Origin: Marthasterias glacialis
Taxonomy: Eukaryota; Echinodermata; Asteroidea; Forcipulatida; Asteriidae
Direction: 5' to 3'
NCBI GenBank assembly: GCA_911728455.2
Contig: OU452234.1
Coordinates: forward strand, 14,209,338-14,273,337
DNA: 64,000 bases
The notes under the pieces are model-generated. The model saw nothing but the letters and a program-made list of their open reading frames with translations, searched no databases and had not been told where the DNA came from. The position numbers and the translations under genes are program-made. This document shows, in pieces, positions 57,701 to 64,000 of the stretch. Numbering within the stretch: the stretch's first letter is position 1; each line of letters begins with the position of its first letter.

Positions 57701-60700
57701 TGCTGATTATACCTTAAAAATATCAACATTCTTAAACAACTTCTAAAATTAAACACGGTCTCTGACCCCACACCCACGGTCTCTGATGACCCCACACCCA
57801 CGGTCTCTGACCCCATACCCACAGTCTCTGACCTAACACCCACGGTCTCTGATGACCCCACACCCACGGTCTCTAACCCCATACCCACAGTCTCTGACCT
57901 AACACCCACGGTTTCTGATGACCCAACACCCACGGTCTCTGACCCAACACCCGTGGTCTCTGATGACCCCACACCCACGGTCTCTGACCCCACACCCACG
58001 GTCTCTAACCCCACACCCACGGTCTCTGACCCCACACCCATGGTCTCTGATGACCCCACACCCACGGTCTCTGACCCCACACCCACGGTCTCTAACCCCA
58101 CACCCACGGTCTCTGACCCCACACCCATGGTCTCTGATGACCCAACACCCACGGTCTCTGACCCCACACCCACGGTCTCTGACTCCACACCCACGGTCTC
58201 TAACCCCACACCCACGGTCTCTGACCCCACACCCACGGTCTCTGACCCCACACCCACGGTCTCTGACCCCACACCCATGGTCTCTGATGACCCAACACCC
58301 ACGGTCTCTGACCCCACACCCACGGTCTCTGACTCCACACCCACGATCTCTAACCCCACACCCATGGTCTCTGACCCCACACCCACGGTCTCTGACCCCA
58401 CACCCATGGTCTCTGATGACCCAACACCCACGGTCTCTGACCCCACACCCACGGTCTCTGACTCCACACCCACGATCTCTAACCCCACACCCACGGTCTC
58501 TGACCCCACACCCACGGTTTCTGATGACCCCTGCACACCCACGGTCTCTGACCCCACACCAACCTCCCCTACCCAAACTTTTGTATGACCATGCAAATGT
58601 TGAAAACTTTGGACTTACGACCACACAGCTTGTTTACGAACAAACAGAGATGGTTATAAATGTCACGGTCAAAATGTAACACTTGGCTTTTATTTGTCCT
58701 ACATCCAGCGACTCCTATCCATTCTTCACAAAAGACGACAACAGACTTGGTGGGATTTATAAGAAAGCCAAGTTTGTAGCTTACACCAACGATTCTTTCA
58801 TCACAAAAGTCCCCCAGGAGGTTCACATGGGACTTCTCGGACCTGTGATCAGAGCAGAAGTCGGAGACACAATTAACGTGACACTAAGAAACAACCTTCG
58901 CACACAGAATGTCAGTATCCAGCCCCACGGAGTGATGTACACTAAAGCCAATGAAGGAGATGCCTACAATGATGGAACCATAGGTATGGATTGTCATCAT
59001 CATTCTTTGATTATCTTTCTGGTAATTTTTGCCAATGCAGTTTGCCCATCTCAAGGCCCAAAAGGGCACTCAAGGTGTGGGCTACTTTATTTTTGGAAGG
59101 GATAGAAACCTGCCCCGATGCGCAGAAAGAAGACATAAAGATGTAAACGCAAGTCTCTTCACGGCACAGCTAAGAACAGGGAGGGGTTAATGAATCCGCT
59201 GCGAGACAAACATAACTGTCGTGGCCGGGATTCGAACCTACATCCTGATGACTTGGCCACCGAAAACCAAGGAAACATCAAACAGCCTTGCACTGTGACT
59301 CATAGGCCTGATGCCTCTGAAAGAGAAGATGTTTCAGAATTGTCCGGAGGTTGGAGGACAACCCGCAACTTAGTGGGGAAAACCCAACAAGAACAAAAAC
59401 CCAACCCCAAATGTGAGGCTATACTGTCTCAATTGAGATCCGAAACAGGGTGTGTCATGTTTGATGTTTTTTAATGGTTTGTAACCATTTTAGATTTAGG
59501 GCTCTATTGATAATTGAAAATAGGAAATTGCAATTAATAAGGACCTCAAAAAAGCACTAATTAGCCAACGACTGATGATTATACAACTTATTGGCTGTAA
59601 AATTAACCCTCATTATGTACCACACACACAGATGCTTGTCATATTGATTGGTGGAACACAAGTCACATGTCATCCATTATTTTGCCATGTATTTTTACCT
59701 CCGCGATACTCTAAAACTTAATGTTGGATAGGCTCATTCAATATGGATAATTCTTGGATGCTGTGCAGTGTCTTTTCCAAACTAATCGTTCCCTGCCCGT
59801 TTTTCCAAACGAGGCAAGGTCGTGTCATGTCATGGCAGACAAAGTTGGTGTCAACATGAAGTCGTCCACATTGCATAGTTTAAGGGGGTTTTAGAATTTT
59901 CAGAGTGAGTGAGTGATTGATTGATTGATTGATAAATATAAAGGCGCTGTCCAATTCAGTGACACTCCAAGACTGCTGACTTCAAATATCAGTGGTTACA
60001 ATCAATTCCAGGTCTGTTTTGCATTTATTGTGAACAAATTCAAATGACAAGGATATCTATCTGTGTGTAACGTATAAACAAATACAGGATGCATTTCGTT
60101 GTGCGTTTCGTTGCTTTGTGGCAGAATTATCACTCGGTGAAATATGGCTTTTCCATTTCACTCGGCTTCGCCTCGTGAAATAAAATAGTCCAGATTTCAC
60201 CTCGTGATTATATTCTGCGACAATGAACTCAAATCCAGCGTTTAGTATAATGATTTCCTTGTATAATGCAATAGACCGTATTATACTCAATGTAGTTTTT
60301 TCACCTTTAATTTGTGAGCTTATCTCACTTATTCAATCTTTTTTATTGAATCACGATTAAAGGAGCGGATCATGATGATGAGATGATCAGACCGGGTGCT
60401 TCTTATTCCTACACATGGACGGTGCCGGAACATGTCGGACCTACTGATGTAGACTCCGATTGCATCACCTGGATTTATCTCTCGACTGCCGACCCCGTGG
60501 GTGACATCTATGCTGGGCTGGTTGGACCGTTACTGGTATGCAAACGCGGCACGCTGGATTTTGACACCGGAAGACAGGCAAGTGTTGTGTGGTGTGGTTG
60601 TCAACCGCCGACAAATGTTACCCCTCAAAATCAAGATTAAAGGGGCTGTGTCGTCACGATTGTAGCAAGCAGTAAATGGAATAACCCAGTTATACTACGC

Positions 60701-63173
60701 GTGCGGTCACATCACAGTTTGACAAAGAAGGTACCCTTTGTGATTTGACCACAAACTAGCCCGGGTGCAGTATCTGGGTGAGAGTTCATCTGTCCATGCA
60801 CAGTCACATCATAGGTCTGCTATAATCATGATGACCCAGCCCCTTTAAGATAATGAGAGAACCTTCGTTTAATTTCATGGCTCTACTTAGCCTGAGCAAA
60901 AAAAACATTTTACATCTCAATTTTCGTGTAGTATTGTGGGGGATAATCTAAGATACATGTCTCTTGTGCCACCATTTTGCAAGCGTAACAGACTGTGGCC
61001 TCCAAGTTGCCAGTAAAAATTGCCCTGAGTGATAGGAAACTTCTTCTTAAAACAGGAAAAAACAGAAAAAAACAGTAAAAATATGAAAAATTATTTTTAA
61101 ATAGCCTGAAAAGTCTATTGACGCCTATACCAAAATATGTGCATGTAGGTCACCCTTGTATTCAGTGGAAGTTTTCATTGGAATCATTCAGACGGATTTA
61201 TGAGCAATATCTGACAACCAAAACCAACCACCGAAAAATGTATGCGGCCATGGAATGTTAATCCGTTGAGATTAGTAGCTTCGTAAGATTTGAATTATGG
61301 AGCTCTGACTATTCCACCCCAGAAACAAACCCTCATATATCTAGGACTCTCTAATACCTGTGTAGAGAAGATGATAACAGAGGTTGCATGACCCCGGGTA
61401 AAGTTCATTTTGCAGCTATGTTGGGTAATGCCATGTACAAACTCAATGGCTGGCGCGTCGTCTGCTGAATGATTTCCAGCGTCTGTTTGTGCACGCAGCA
61501 TTAGAAAAAGGTCTTGGGTGACGTCACGTCAAACCTCTCTATAGGCTTTTTTTGCCAGGCAGCAACAAAATATTCTTTCCTAATATTATTATTATTATTT
61601 ATTTTTATTTTAATTTTTTTATCACAGCGTCAAGTTGACCAGGAATATTTCCTGCTTTTCGCGACCACTGATGAGAATCTCAGCTGGCTGATTGATGAGA
61701 ACATTCAAACCTATTCAGACAATCCGGGAGCAGTTGACAAAACAGACGATCTGTTCACAGCATCCAATCAGATGACGGGTAAGAAATGTGTGCACTGATT
61801 GAGCGAGTTCAGCGTGTTAACAAGAGGGTGAACATTTTTATTCCTAGATGTCGTCTTAAATGTTTTTTGTAATTTAATTTCAGAAATATTGTATCATTGT
61901 ACGTTTGTAGATTTCCTAAGGAACAACCACACGGATCACAAAACGAGACGTAGTTAGTGCAGCTTTTGAAAGTAATTTCTATCTAAGCTGTCATTTCTAC
62001 TAAGGTTTTTTTGTTTTTTTGTTTTTTTTGTTTTTTTGACAAAACTTGTTTTGCGTGGCTTTCCTATTGTTAATATCTTTTTGGTAATAAAACCTAGGGA
62101 CCTTCAAAAGTGACCCGTGTAGGTCTGAAGATACCTGTGAAGAGAAGATGATGAAGAAATATCAGTTTTAGATTTTAGAGGAAAATCAAGAATAGGGAAA
62201 ACCCACGCTTTCAGTAAGGAACAAAAAACCAGGATTCGGACTGTGATCACAAACGTGACAGGCAGGGGAGAAACCAATAAGCCAATTTTGTGAATGCAAC
62301 AAATTATTCCTGTATTATTGTGGAGGTCTAAATTTGTATTGTTCTTATTATTATGTATTTCTGGCAATGAAACCAAGGATGCCTCATAAGTGAACTTAAT
62401 CACTGTAGCTCGGAAGCCTGAGGAAACCTGTAGATAAGGATGCTTGCTATCTGAACCAGAAACACCGGGGTTAAACCCCTACTCTTCCACAATAAGTGTT
62501 CTGGGTTCTTTTACGTGCACTACCCATCCTAGTACACGAGACCTACGGCTTAACGTCCCATCCGAAGGACAAAGCAATTGTGGTAAAGTGTCTTGCTCAA
62601 GGACACAAGTGTAGCCACTGGCCAGGCCGGGATTCGAACCCACATTAATCTACAGAACTTAAGTTAAGCGAACTAGACCACGTGGCCCCAACACACCACA
62701 ACGCACTCCTTCAGGCAGTTAAGGAGCTCCTGACCCCTTTTTTCAGGGTTAAATACAATCAGAATCTTTTTAATCAAATCAAAGTTTTTAAGACAAACCT
62801 AAATAGAGGGTATATATGCACAGCCGTTTTCCTACAGTAAACTTGCGGCCGTTTTTGACCTCATTGAGGGCGCTGTTGTACACACCTCTGTGGGACTCAT
62901 GACGTCAGACGTATAGGGCCTACAGATTGACTTATGACTGTTTTGATCTTTAAATGACAGCTTTGAATGGGCTATCCTATGGAAACCTGGAGGGCATAAC
63001 TGCAGAGGTTGGTGACAAAATTTCCTGGCACATCATGGCCATAGGAGACTTCACTAATGAACATGGGATGTCAGTTCACGGTCAAACTATGCTGCACAAG
63101 TCTCGCCGTACATCAACAGTCATGGTGTTCCCTGGAGTTTCCGAAACGGCATACATGGTGGCAGACGTACCGG
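38362..63173 (+). CDS. HEPH-like: Hephaestin/ceruloplasmin-like multicopper ferroxidase (3' partial)
   Basis: Exons: 38362-38561, 48618-48862, 49538-49750, 51316-51456, 54164-54330, 55368-55491, 56453-56621, 58709-58983, 60363-60577, 61628-61778, 62961-63173. They give 704 codons in one open frame, and the gene continues right of the window. A signal peptide (residues 1 to about 25) is followed by cupredoxin domains 1-3 and part of 4. Domain 1 keeps HPHG (H137, H139) and YHSH (H197, H199), which in this family supply the domain-1 ligands of the trinuclear copper centre; the partners are expected in domain 6, not seen here. Family members oxidise Fe(II) at the cell surface or in plasma and aid iron export. 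Domain 2 has H313 and H361 but Ser356 where the type 1 copper cysteine is expected. Domain 3 has QPHG. Introns are 0.7-10 kb and rich in repeats. Whether the end is membrane-anchored cannot be seen. Confidence 0.9.
39837..40324. mobile_element. TTAA-family MITE with a nested MITE
   Basis: Arms CGCCCCAGCTCATCATTGG and GTTGAGCAGGGGGCTTTAA. Interrupted at 40072-40200 by a different element. Confidence 0.75.
40072..40200. mobile_element. CACTCTAAAA-ended MITE nested in a TTAA MITE
   Basis: 129 bp, starting CACTCTAAAAACTAATTTAG and ending GTTTTAGAGTG. The ends resemble those of the GGGTCA-rich family (ACTCTAAAAACT) but the interior differs. Confidence 0.7.
41640..42060. repeat. Long (TGCTGT/GGTGCT)n tract
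   Basis: About 420 bases of trinucleotide and hexanucleotide repeat (GCTGTT and GCTGGT) in oxidase intron 1. Poly-Leu, poly-Ala/Gly and poly-Gln frames here are by-products. Confidence 0.93.
43872..44370. repeat. Dispersed repeat split by a TTAA MITE
   Basis: Left GGGCTCGATTTCACAAAGCG, right TTTGTGAAATCAGCCCC, inverted ends. Homologue of 27221-27352. Confidence 0.7.
43909..44261. mobile_element. TTAA-flanked MITE, nested copy
   Basis: TTAA at 43905-43908 and 44262-44265. Ends AGCCCCAGCTCAACATTGG and its inverse. It splits the repeat at 43872-44370. Confidence 0.85.
44670..44841. mobile_element. Near-palindromic MITE, copy 3
   Basis: CACTGCAAAAACGGGGGTGT to GTTTTTGCAGTG, in oxidase intron 1. 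Flanking dinucleotides do not form a clean TA pair here. Confidence 0.8.
45800..46069. mobile_element. Inverted-repeat element in oxidase intron 1
   Basis: Left CCATATCCGGCTGCCACTTT and right AAAGTGGCAGCCGGATACGG, near-perfect inverse. About 270 bp. Confidence 0.6.
47730..47898. mobile_element. Near-palindromic TA-flanked MITE, copy 4
   Basis: CACTGCAAAAACTGGGGTGT to GATTTTGCAGTG, with TA on both sides, in the same orientation class as copy 1. Confidence 0.83.
48172..48321. mobile_element. Near-palindromic MITE, eroded copy 5
   Basis: GCTGCAAAAACTCGGTGTTA to GTTGTTGCAGTG with internal deletions, about 300 bases before oxidase exon 2. Confidence 0.65.
48300..48543. repeat. Three tandem units of about 78-88 bp
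   Basis: AGAGAATCAGTTGTTGCAGT...GTCAAATGGAGGTAAC occurs at about 48300 and 48378, and a diverged third at 48456. The right end is 75 bases before the exon 2 acceptor. The first unit contains the tail of the MITE just upstream. Confidence 0.8.
48618..48862 (+). CDS. HEPH-like: Oxidase exon 2, domain 1 with HPHG ligands
   Basis: Acceptor GTTCCAG, donor GTGAGC. Reads [39 protein letters not shown], then [22 protein letters not shown] gives two predicted copper ligands of the trinuclear centre. The exon has no in-frame ATG near its start. Confidence 0.92.
49538..49750 (+). CDS. HEPH-like: Oxidase exon 3, domain 1 with HSH ligands
   Basis: Acceptor TTTAATAG, donor GTTTGT. Reads [20 protein letters not shown], then [19 protein letters not shown] and [14 protein letters not shown] supplies the second pair of trinuclear ligands. 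The two cysteines fit the conserved domain-1 disulphide. Confidence 0.92.
50333..50445. repeat. Partial copy of the 28436-29015 element
   Basis: Shares GCCGTATCCAAATTGGCGGC, GGACGTCCT and GATCCAGCCGTAGCCGTAG with 28436-28560. Confidence 0.6.
50600..50741. mobile_element. MITE with long inverted ends
   Basis: Ends TAGACTGTGTAAGTCTCGCG and, inverted, TAGACTGTGCAAGTCTCGCG. Arms extend about 40 bases to GAACATT. Confidence 0.72.
50852..51167. mobile_element. MITE with TAGACCTTTC ends
   Basis: TAGACCTTTCTTTTGCAACG on the left and, inverted, TAGACCTTTCTATTGTTGAT on the right. A spurious 110-codon frame spans it. It ends about 150 bases before oxidase exon 4. Confidence 0.6.
51316..51456 (+). CDS. 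HEPH-like: Oxidase exon 4, start of domain 2
   Basis: Acceptor CTTGTTAAAG, donor GTAAAC. Reads [20 protein letters not shown] then [15 protein letters not shown]. The D[10 protein letters not shown] motif is a family hallmark. Phase 1 in and out. Confidence 0.88.
51499..52985. mobile_element. Composite of two TTAA-family MITEs and inserted sequence
   Basis: A left arm after TTAA (51495-51498) runs to about 51660. Unrelated sequence follows to about 52535, then the family resumes, and a second copy begins near 52629 and ends at 52985 before TTAA. In oxidase intron 4. Confidence 0.65.
53010..53159. mobile_element. TTAA-family MITE, short internal-deletion copy
   Basis: Starts at GATATCTGATTCCATTC and ends CTTGAGCTGGGGCT before TTAA. 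Paired with the copy ending at 52985. Confidence 0.65.
54164..54330 (+). CDS. HEPH-like: Oxidase exon 5, domain 2 HFHG segment
   Basis: Acceptor CTTTGCAG, donor GTAAGA. Reads [38 protein letters not shown] and FHGNIL. H313 aligns with the type 1 copper histidine of the family. Phase 1 in, phase 0 out. Confidence 0.92.
54416..54884. mobile_element. GCCCCGCC-ended MITE, longer copy
   Basis: TATACCGATCCGTTAAGCCC on the left and, inverted, TAGACCACTCCAATAAGGCC on the right. Relative of 28575-28841, in oxidase intron 5 starting 85 bases after exon 5. Confidence 0.65.
55368..55491 (+). CDS. HEPH-like: Oxidase exon 6, end of domain 2
   Basis: Acceptor TTTGACAG, donor GTAAGG. Reads [18 protein letters not shown], then [16 protein letters not shown]. 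Where ceruloplasmin has SCQNLNH, this has ASASTNH: the histidine is kept but the copper-binding cysteine is a serine. Confidence 0.9.
55704..56105 (+). repeat. tRNA-derived SINE, most complete copy
   Basis: Head GTGTCGTGGCCGAGCGGATA with A-box TGGCCGAGCGG, a long variable arm and B-box GGTTCGAGTCC resembles a Ser/Leu-type tRNA. The body has TCCTTCGGATGGGACGTAAA and the tail GATAAAGCGCTATTTAAG. In oxidase intron 6. Confidence 0.8.
56453..56621 (+). CDS. HEPH-like: Oxidase exon 7, domain 2-3 junction
   Basis: Acceptor TTCTGATAG, donor GTAAGT. Reads [20 protein letters not shown], then [18 protein letters not shown]. The second part repeats the domain-1 opening of exon 1 and has the same exon-end phase (2). 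Confidence 0.9.
56830..57187. mobile_element. TTAA-flanked MITE in oxidase intron 7
   Basis: TTAA at 56826-56829 and 57188-57191, with AGCCCCAGCTCAACATTGG at the left and an inverse with one change at the right. Confidence 0.8.
57207..57525. mobile_element. TTAA-family MITE, left-truncated, adjacent copy
   Basis: Starts TTGATATCTGCTTCCATTC and ends GTTGAGCTGGGGCT before TTAA (57526-57529). Same layout as the 52985/53010 pair. Confidence 0.75.
57755..58560. repeat. 21/24-bp minisatellite
   Basis: About 38 units of CCCCACACCCACGGTCTCTG plus A (21 bp), with 24-bp variants carrying an extra GAT and point variants (TAACC, CCATGG, GACTCC). Lies in oxidase intron 7, ending about 150 bases before exon 8. 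Because units are multiples of three, five long frames stay open by chance. Confidence 0.95.
58709..58983 (+). CDS. HEPH-like: Oxidase exon 8, domain 3
   Basis: Acceptor TACATCCAG, donor GTATGG. Reads [40 protein letters not shown], then [20 protein letters not shown]. It is equivalent to exon 2 but with QPHG in place of HPHG, as expected for a domain that does not hold the trinuclear centre. Confidence 0.92.
59035..59235 (-). repeat. SINE-like repeat, second copy
   Basis: Complement carries GTTCGAATCCCGGCCACG-type B-box sequence. Matches 10520-10695 inverted. In oxidase intron 8. Confidence 0.6.
60363..60577 (+). CDS. HEPH-like: Oxidase exon 9, end of domain 3 (GC donor)
   Basis: Acceptor ACGATTAAAG. 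Reads [20 protein letters not shown], then [20 protein letters not shown]. The exon must end after the CAG codon at 60577, where the donor is GCAAGT, to stay in phase (0) with the next exon. Equivalent to exon 3; the HSH pair is LST here. Confidence 0.88.
60641..60844. mobile_element. Second TTAA-flanked MITE family
   Basis: TTAA at 60637-60640 and 60845-60848. Ends AGGGGCTGTGTCGTCACGAT and, inverted, AGGGGCTGGGTCATCATGAT. Starts 63 bases after the GC donor of exon 9. Confidence 0.8.
61628..61778 (+). CDS. HEPH-like: Oxidase exon 10, start of domain 4
   Basis: Acceptor TATCACAG, donor GTAAGA. Reads [20 protein letters not shown], then [18 protein letters not shown]. It repeats the exon 4 motif (DENLS and DENI). 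Phase 0 in, phase 1 out. Confidence 0.9.
62080..62220. repeat. Dispersed repeat shared with MCT-like intron 2
   Basis: GACCTTCAAAAGTGAC and GAGAAGATGATGAAGAAAT recur at about 21630-21760, and a weaker relative lies at 62345-62440. Confidence 0.55.
62480..62700 (-). repeat. tRNA-derived SINE, minus-strand partial copy
   Basis: Complement of the 55704-56105 family: GTCCCATCCGAAGGACAAAG and GGGATTCGAACCCACA. The tail part may continue as the fragment at about 63860-63950 (TTATATAGCTCTTTATCACA). Confidence 0.65.
62961..63173 (+). CDS. HEPH-like: Oxidase exon 11, domain 4 (last certain exon in window)
   Basis: Acceptor AAATGACAG, donor GTAAGA. Reads [43 protein letters not shown], then [19 protein letters not shown]668 aligns with the type 1 copper histidine. 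The following segment with the expected GTW...C...H residues must lie past the window end. Confidence 0.9.
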
Positions 63174-64000
63174 GTAAGACATAGAGAAAGTTTGCAGCAA
63201 ATGCTAGTGTAAGGAACCCAAGTGCGCCCTCAGTGTTCAGGTGTGTGATCTATCTATGTGATTTGCATATTAAGACTCGAACAAAGTTTGTGTCCGCGAC
63301 CTGCTGACTCGCTCTCTTTTCCGTGAGCTTTTTGCAGGGAAAGAGCACATTCTGATTTCTGTTGGTAATTCACTCTATTTTGTAGGGAGCAAGGCTCTGG
63401 CCATGCTCCTAGTGTTATTTACGTGGGAGGGTAGCTTTCAGGAAACTTCCTGTGAGTAGATTGTCTTGTTATTAATCATTTCATCAGAGAAGTACGGGTA
63501 TTGTATTTTCTGAGACTGATAGTGATGGAATTGTTTCTTGAAAATTTGTGTATTACGGTAGCGTGTAGCAAGCCACGTTTTGACCCTTGACCCTCGCATT
63601 GTACTTTCTAACCTAGTTGTATTTGAATCTACTGTGGTTGTACTGTGCTCTTGTAATTGTTTATATAAGTCTAAGAAGTCGTTGTGTATTTTGTTATGTT
63701 TGTGGTGATGAATGCTCGTCCTTTTCAGAGGGCTGGCCTCCTTCCCGTGTCTCTAGTAAGTAGGATTTGAAACTTTGTAGGGTGGAAAAATGATCTAGAA
63801 CGAAGCGTTGCAATTACTGGTTACGAATAACTCCCTATGATAATAATAATAATAATAACAATAATAGTACAAAGCTCTTATATAGCTCTTTATCACACCT
63901 GATGGGCATCTCAAAATCCTCAGTATGTTTTTTTCCTGCAGAGTATGCGGAATTACCTTGTTTTTTTTAAGTCCTAACTTATGACAAGTCACATAAGTTA
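63174..64000. other. Oxidase intron 11, right edge of window
   Basis: No exon with the expected domain-4 continuation is seen. Two short segments with good splice sites (63386-63451 and 63729-63755) are possible alternative exons only. A SINE tail fragment on the minus strand lies near 63860-63950. Confidence 0.5.

Noticed and set aside
57667-58679. Frames with TPTVSDP-type or ETVGVGS-type repeats up to 309 codons
   Set aside because: A 21-bp minisatellite keeps several frames open. The oxidase exon phases on both sides join without it, and it has no fitting splice sites.
1-64000. Old virus copies, LTR elements or capsid-bearing elements
   Set aside because: Looked for protease, integrase, capsid and envelope-like motifs in the open frames and found none; the only retroelement protein traces are the LINE remnant at 2420-3480.

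Overview
The window is eukaryotic and very probably from an invertebrate deuterostome. I favour an echinoderm, possibly a sea star, but this rests only on gene content and repeat style and no species is claimed. Exons are short, introns are long, almost all splice sites are GT/AG, base composition is AT-rich, and non-coding space is packed with small inverted-repeat elements and tRNA-derived SINEs. I saw no bacterial-type operons, CRISPR array or rRNA, and no viral, LTR or capsid-bearing element.

Three spliced genes, all on the + strand, were found by chaining exons whose splice sites and codon phases agree. (1) 28-15261: a FAM187-family single-pass membrane protein (Ig domain, thrombospondin-like W/C segment, second Ig domain, C-terminal transmembrane helix and short acidic tail); its 5' end lies left of the window and 11 exons are visible. 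(2) 18687-27857: a complete six-exon gene for a 621-residue monocarboxylate-transporter-like (SLC16/MCT) protein. (3) 38362-63173 and beyond: a hephaestin/ceruloplasmin-like multicopper oxidase with signal peptide; 11 exons cover cupredoxin domains 1-3 and about half of domain 4, and the rest lies right of the window. Exon chaining recovers several exons without any start codon that a plain ORF scan misses. The three genes have no evident shared pathway; the link is position only.

Intergenic space is 15262-18686 and 27858-38361. It and the introns hold at least a dozen families of short inverted-repeat elements. Notable are a TTAA-flanked family (about ten copies or parts), a near-palindromic TA-flanked family (five copies, all from 35.7 to 48.4 kb), a CCGG-flanked family, a family whose ends carry CRE-type TGACGTCA sites, and several large foldback elements. 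Nested insertions at 31.3 kb and 43.9 kb give before/after comparisons that fix target-site use. There are also three long simple-sequence tracts (about 5.0, 21.0 and 41.8 kb), a 21-bp minisatellite (57.8-58.6 kb), a degraded LINE, tRNA-derived SINEs, and several perfect short palindromes.

I did not find an obviously new enzymatic or defence system. The most useful observations are the intron-rich FAM187-like gene, the copper-site pattern and GC-AG intron of the oxidase, and the datable nested mobile elements.
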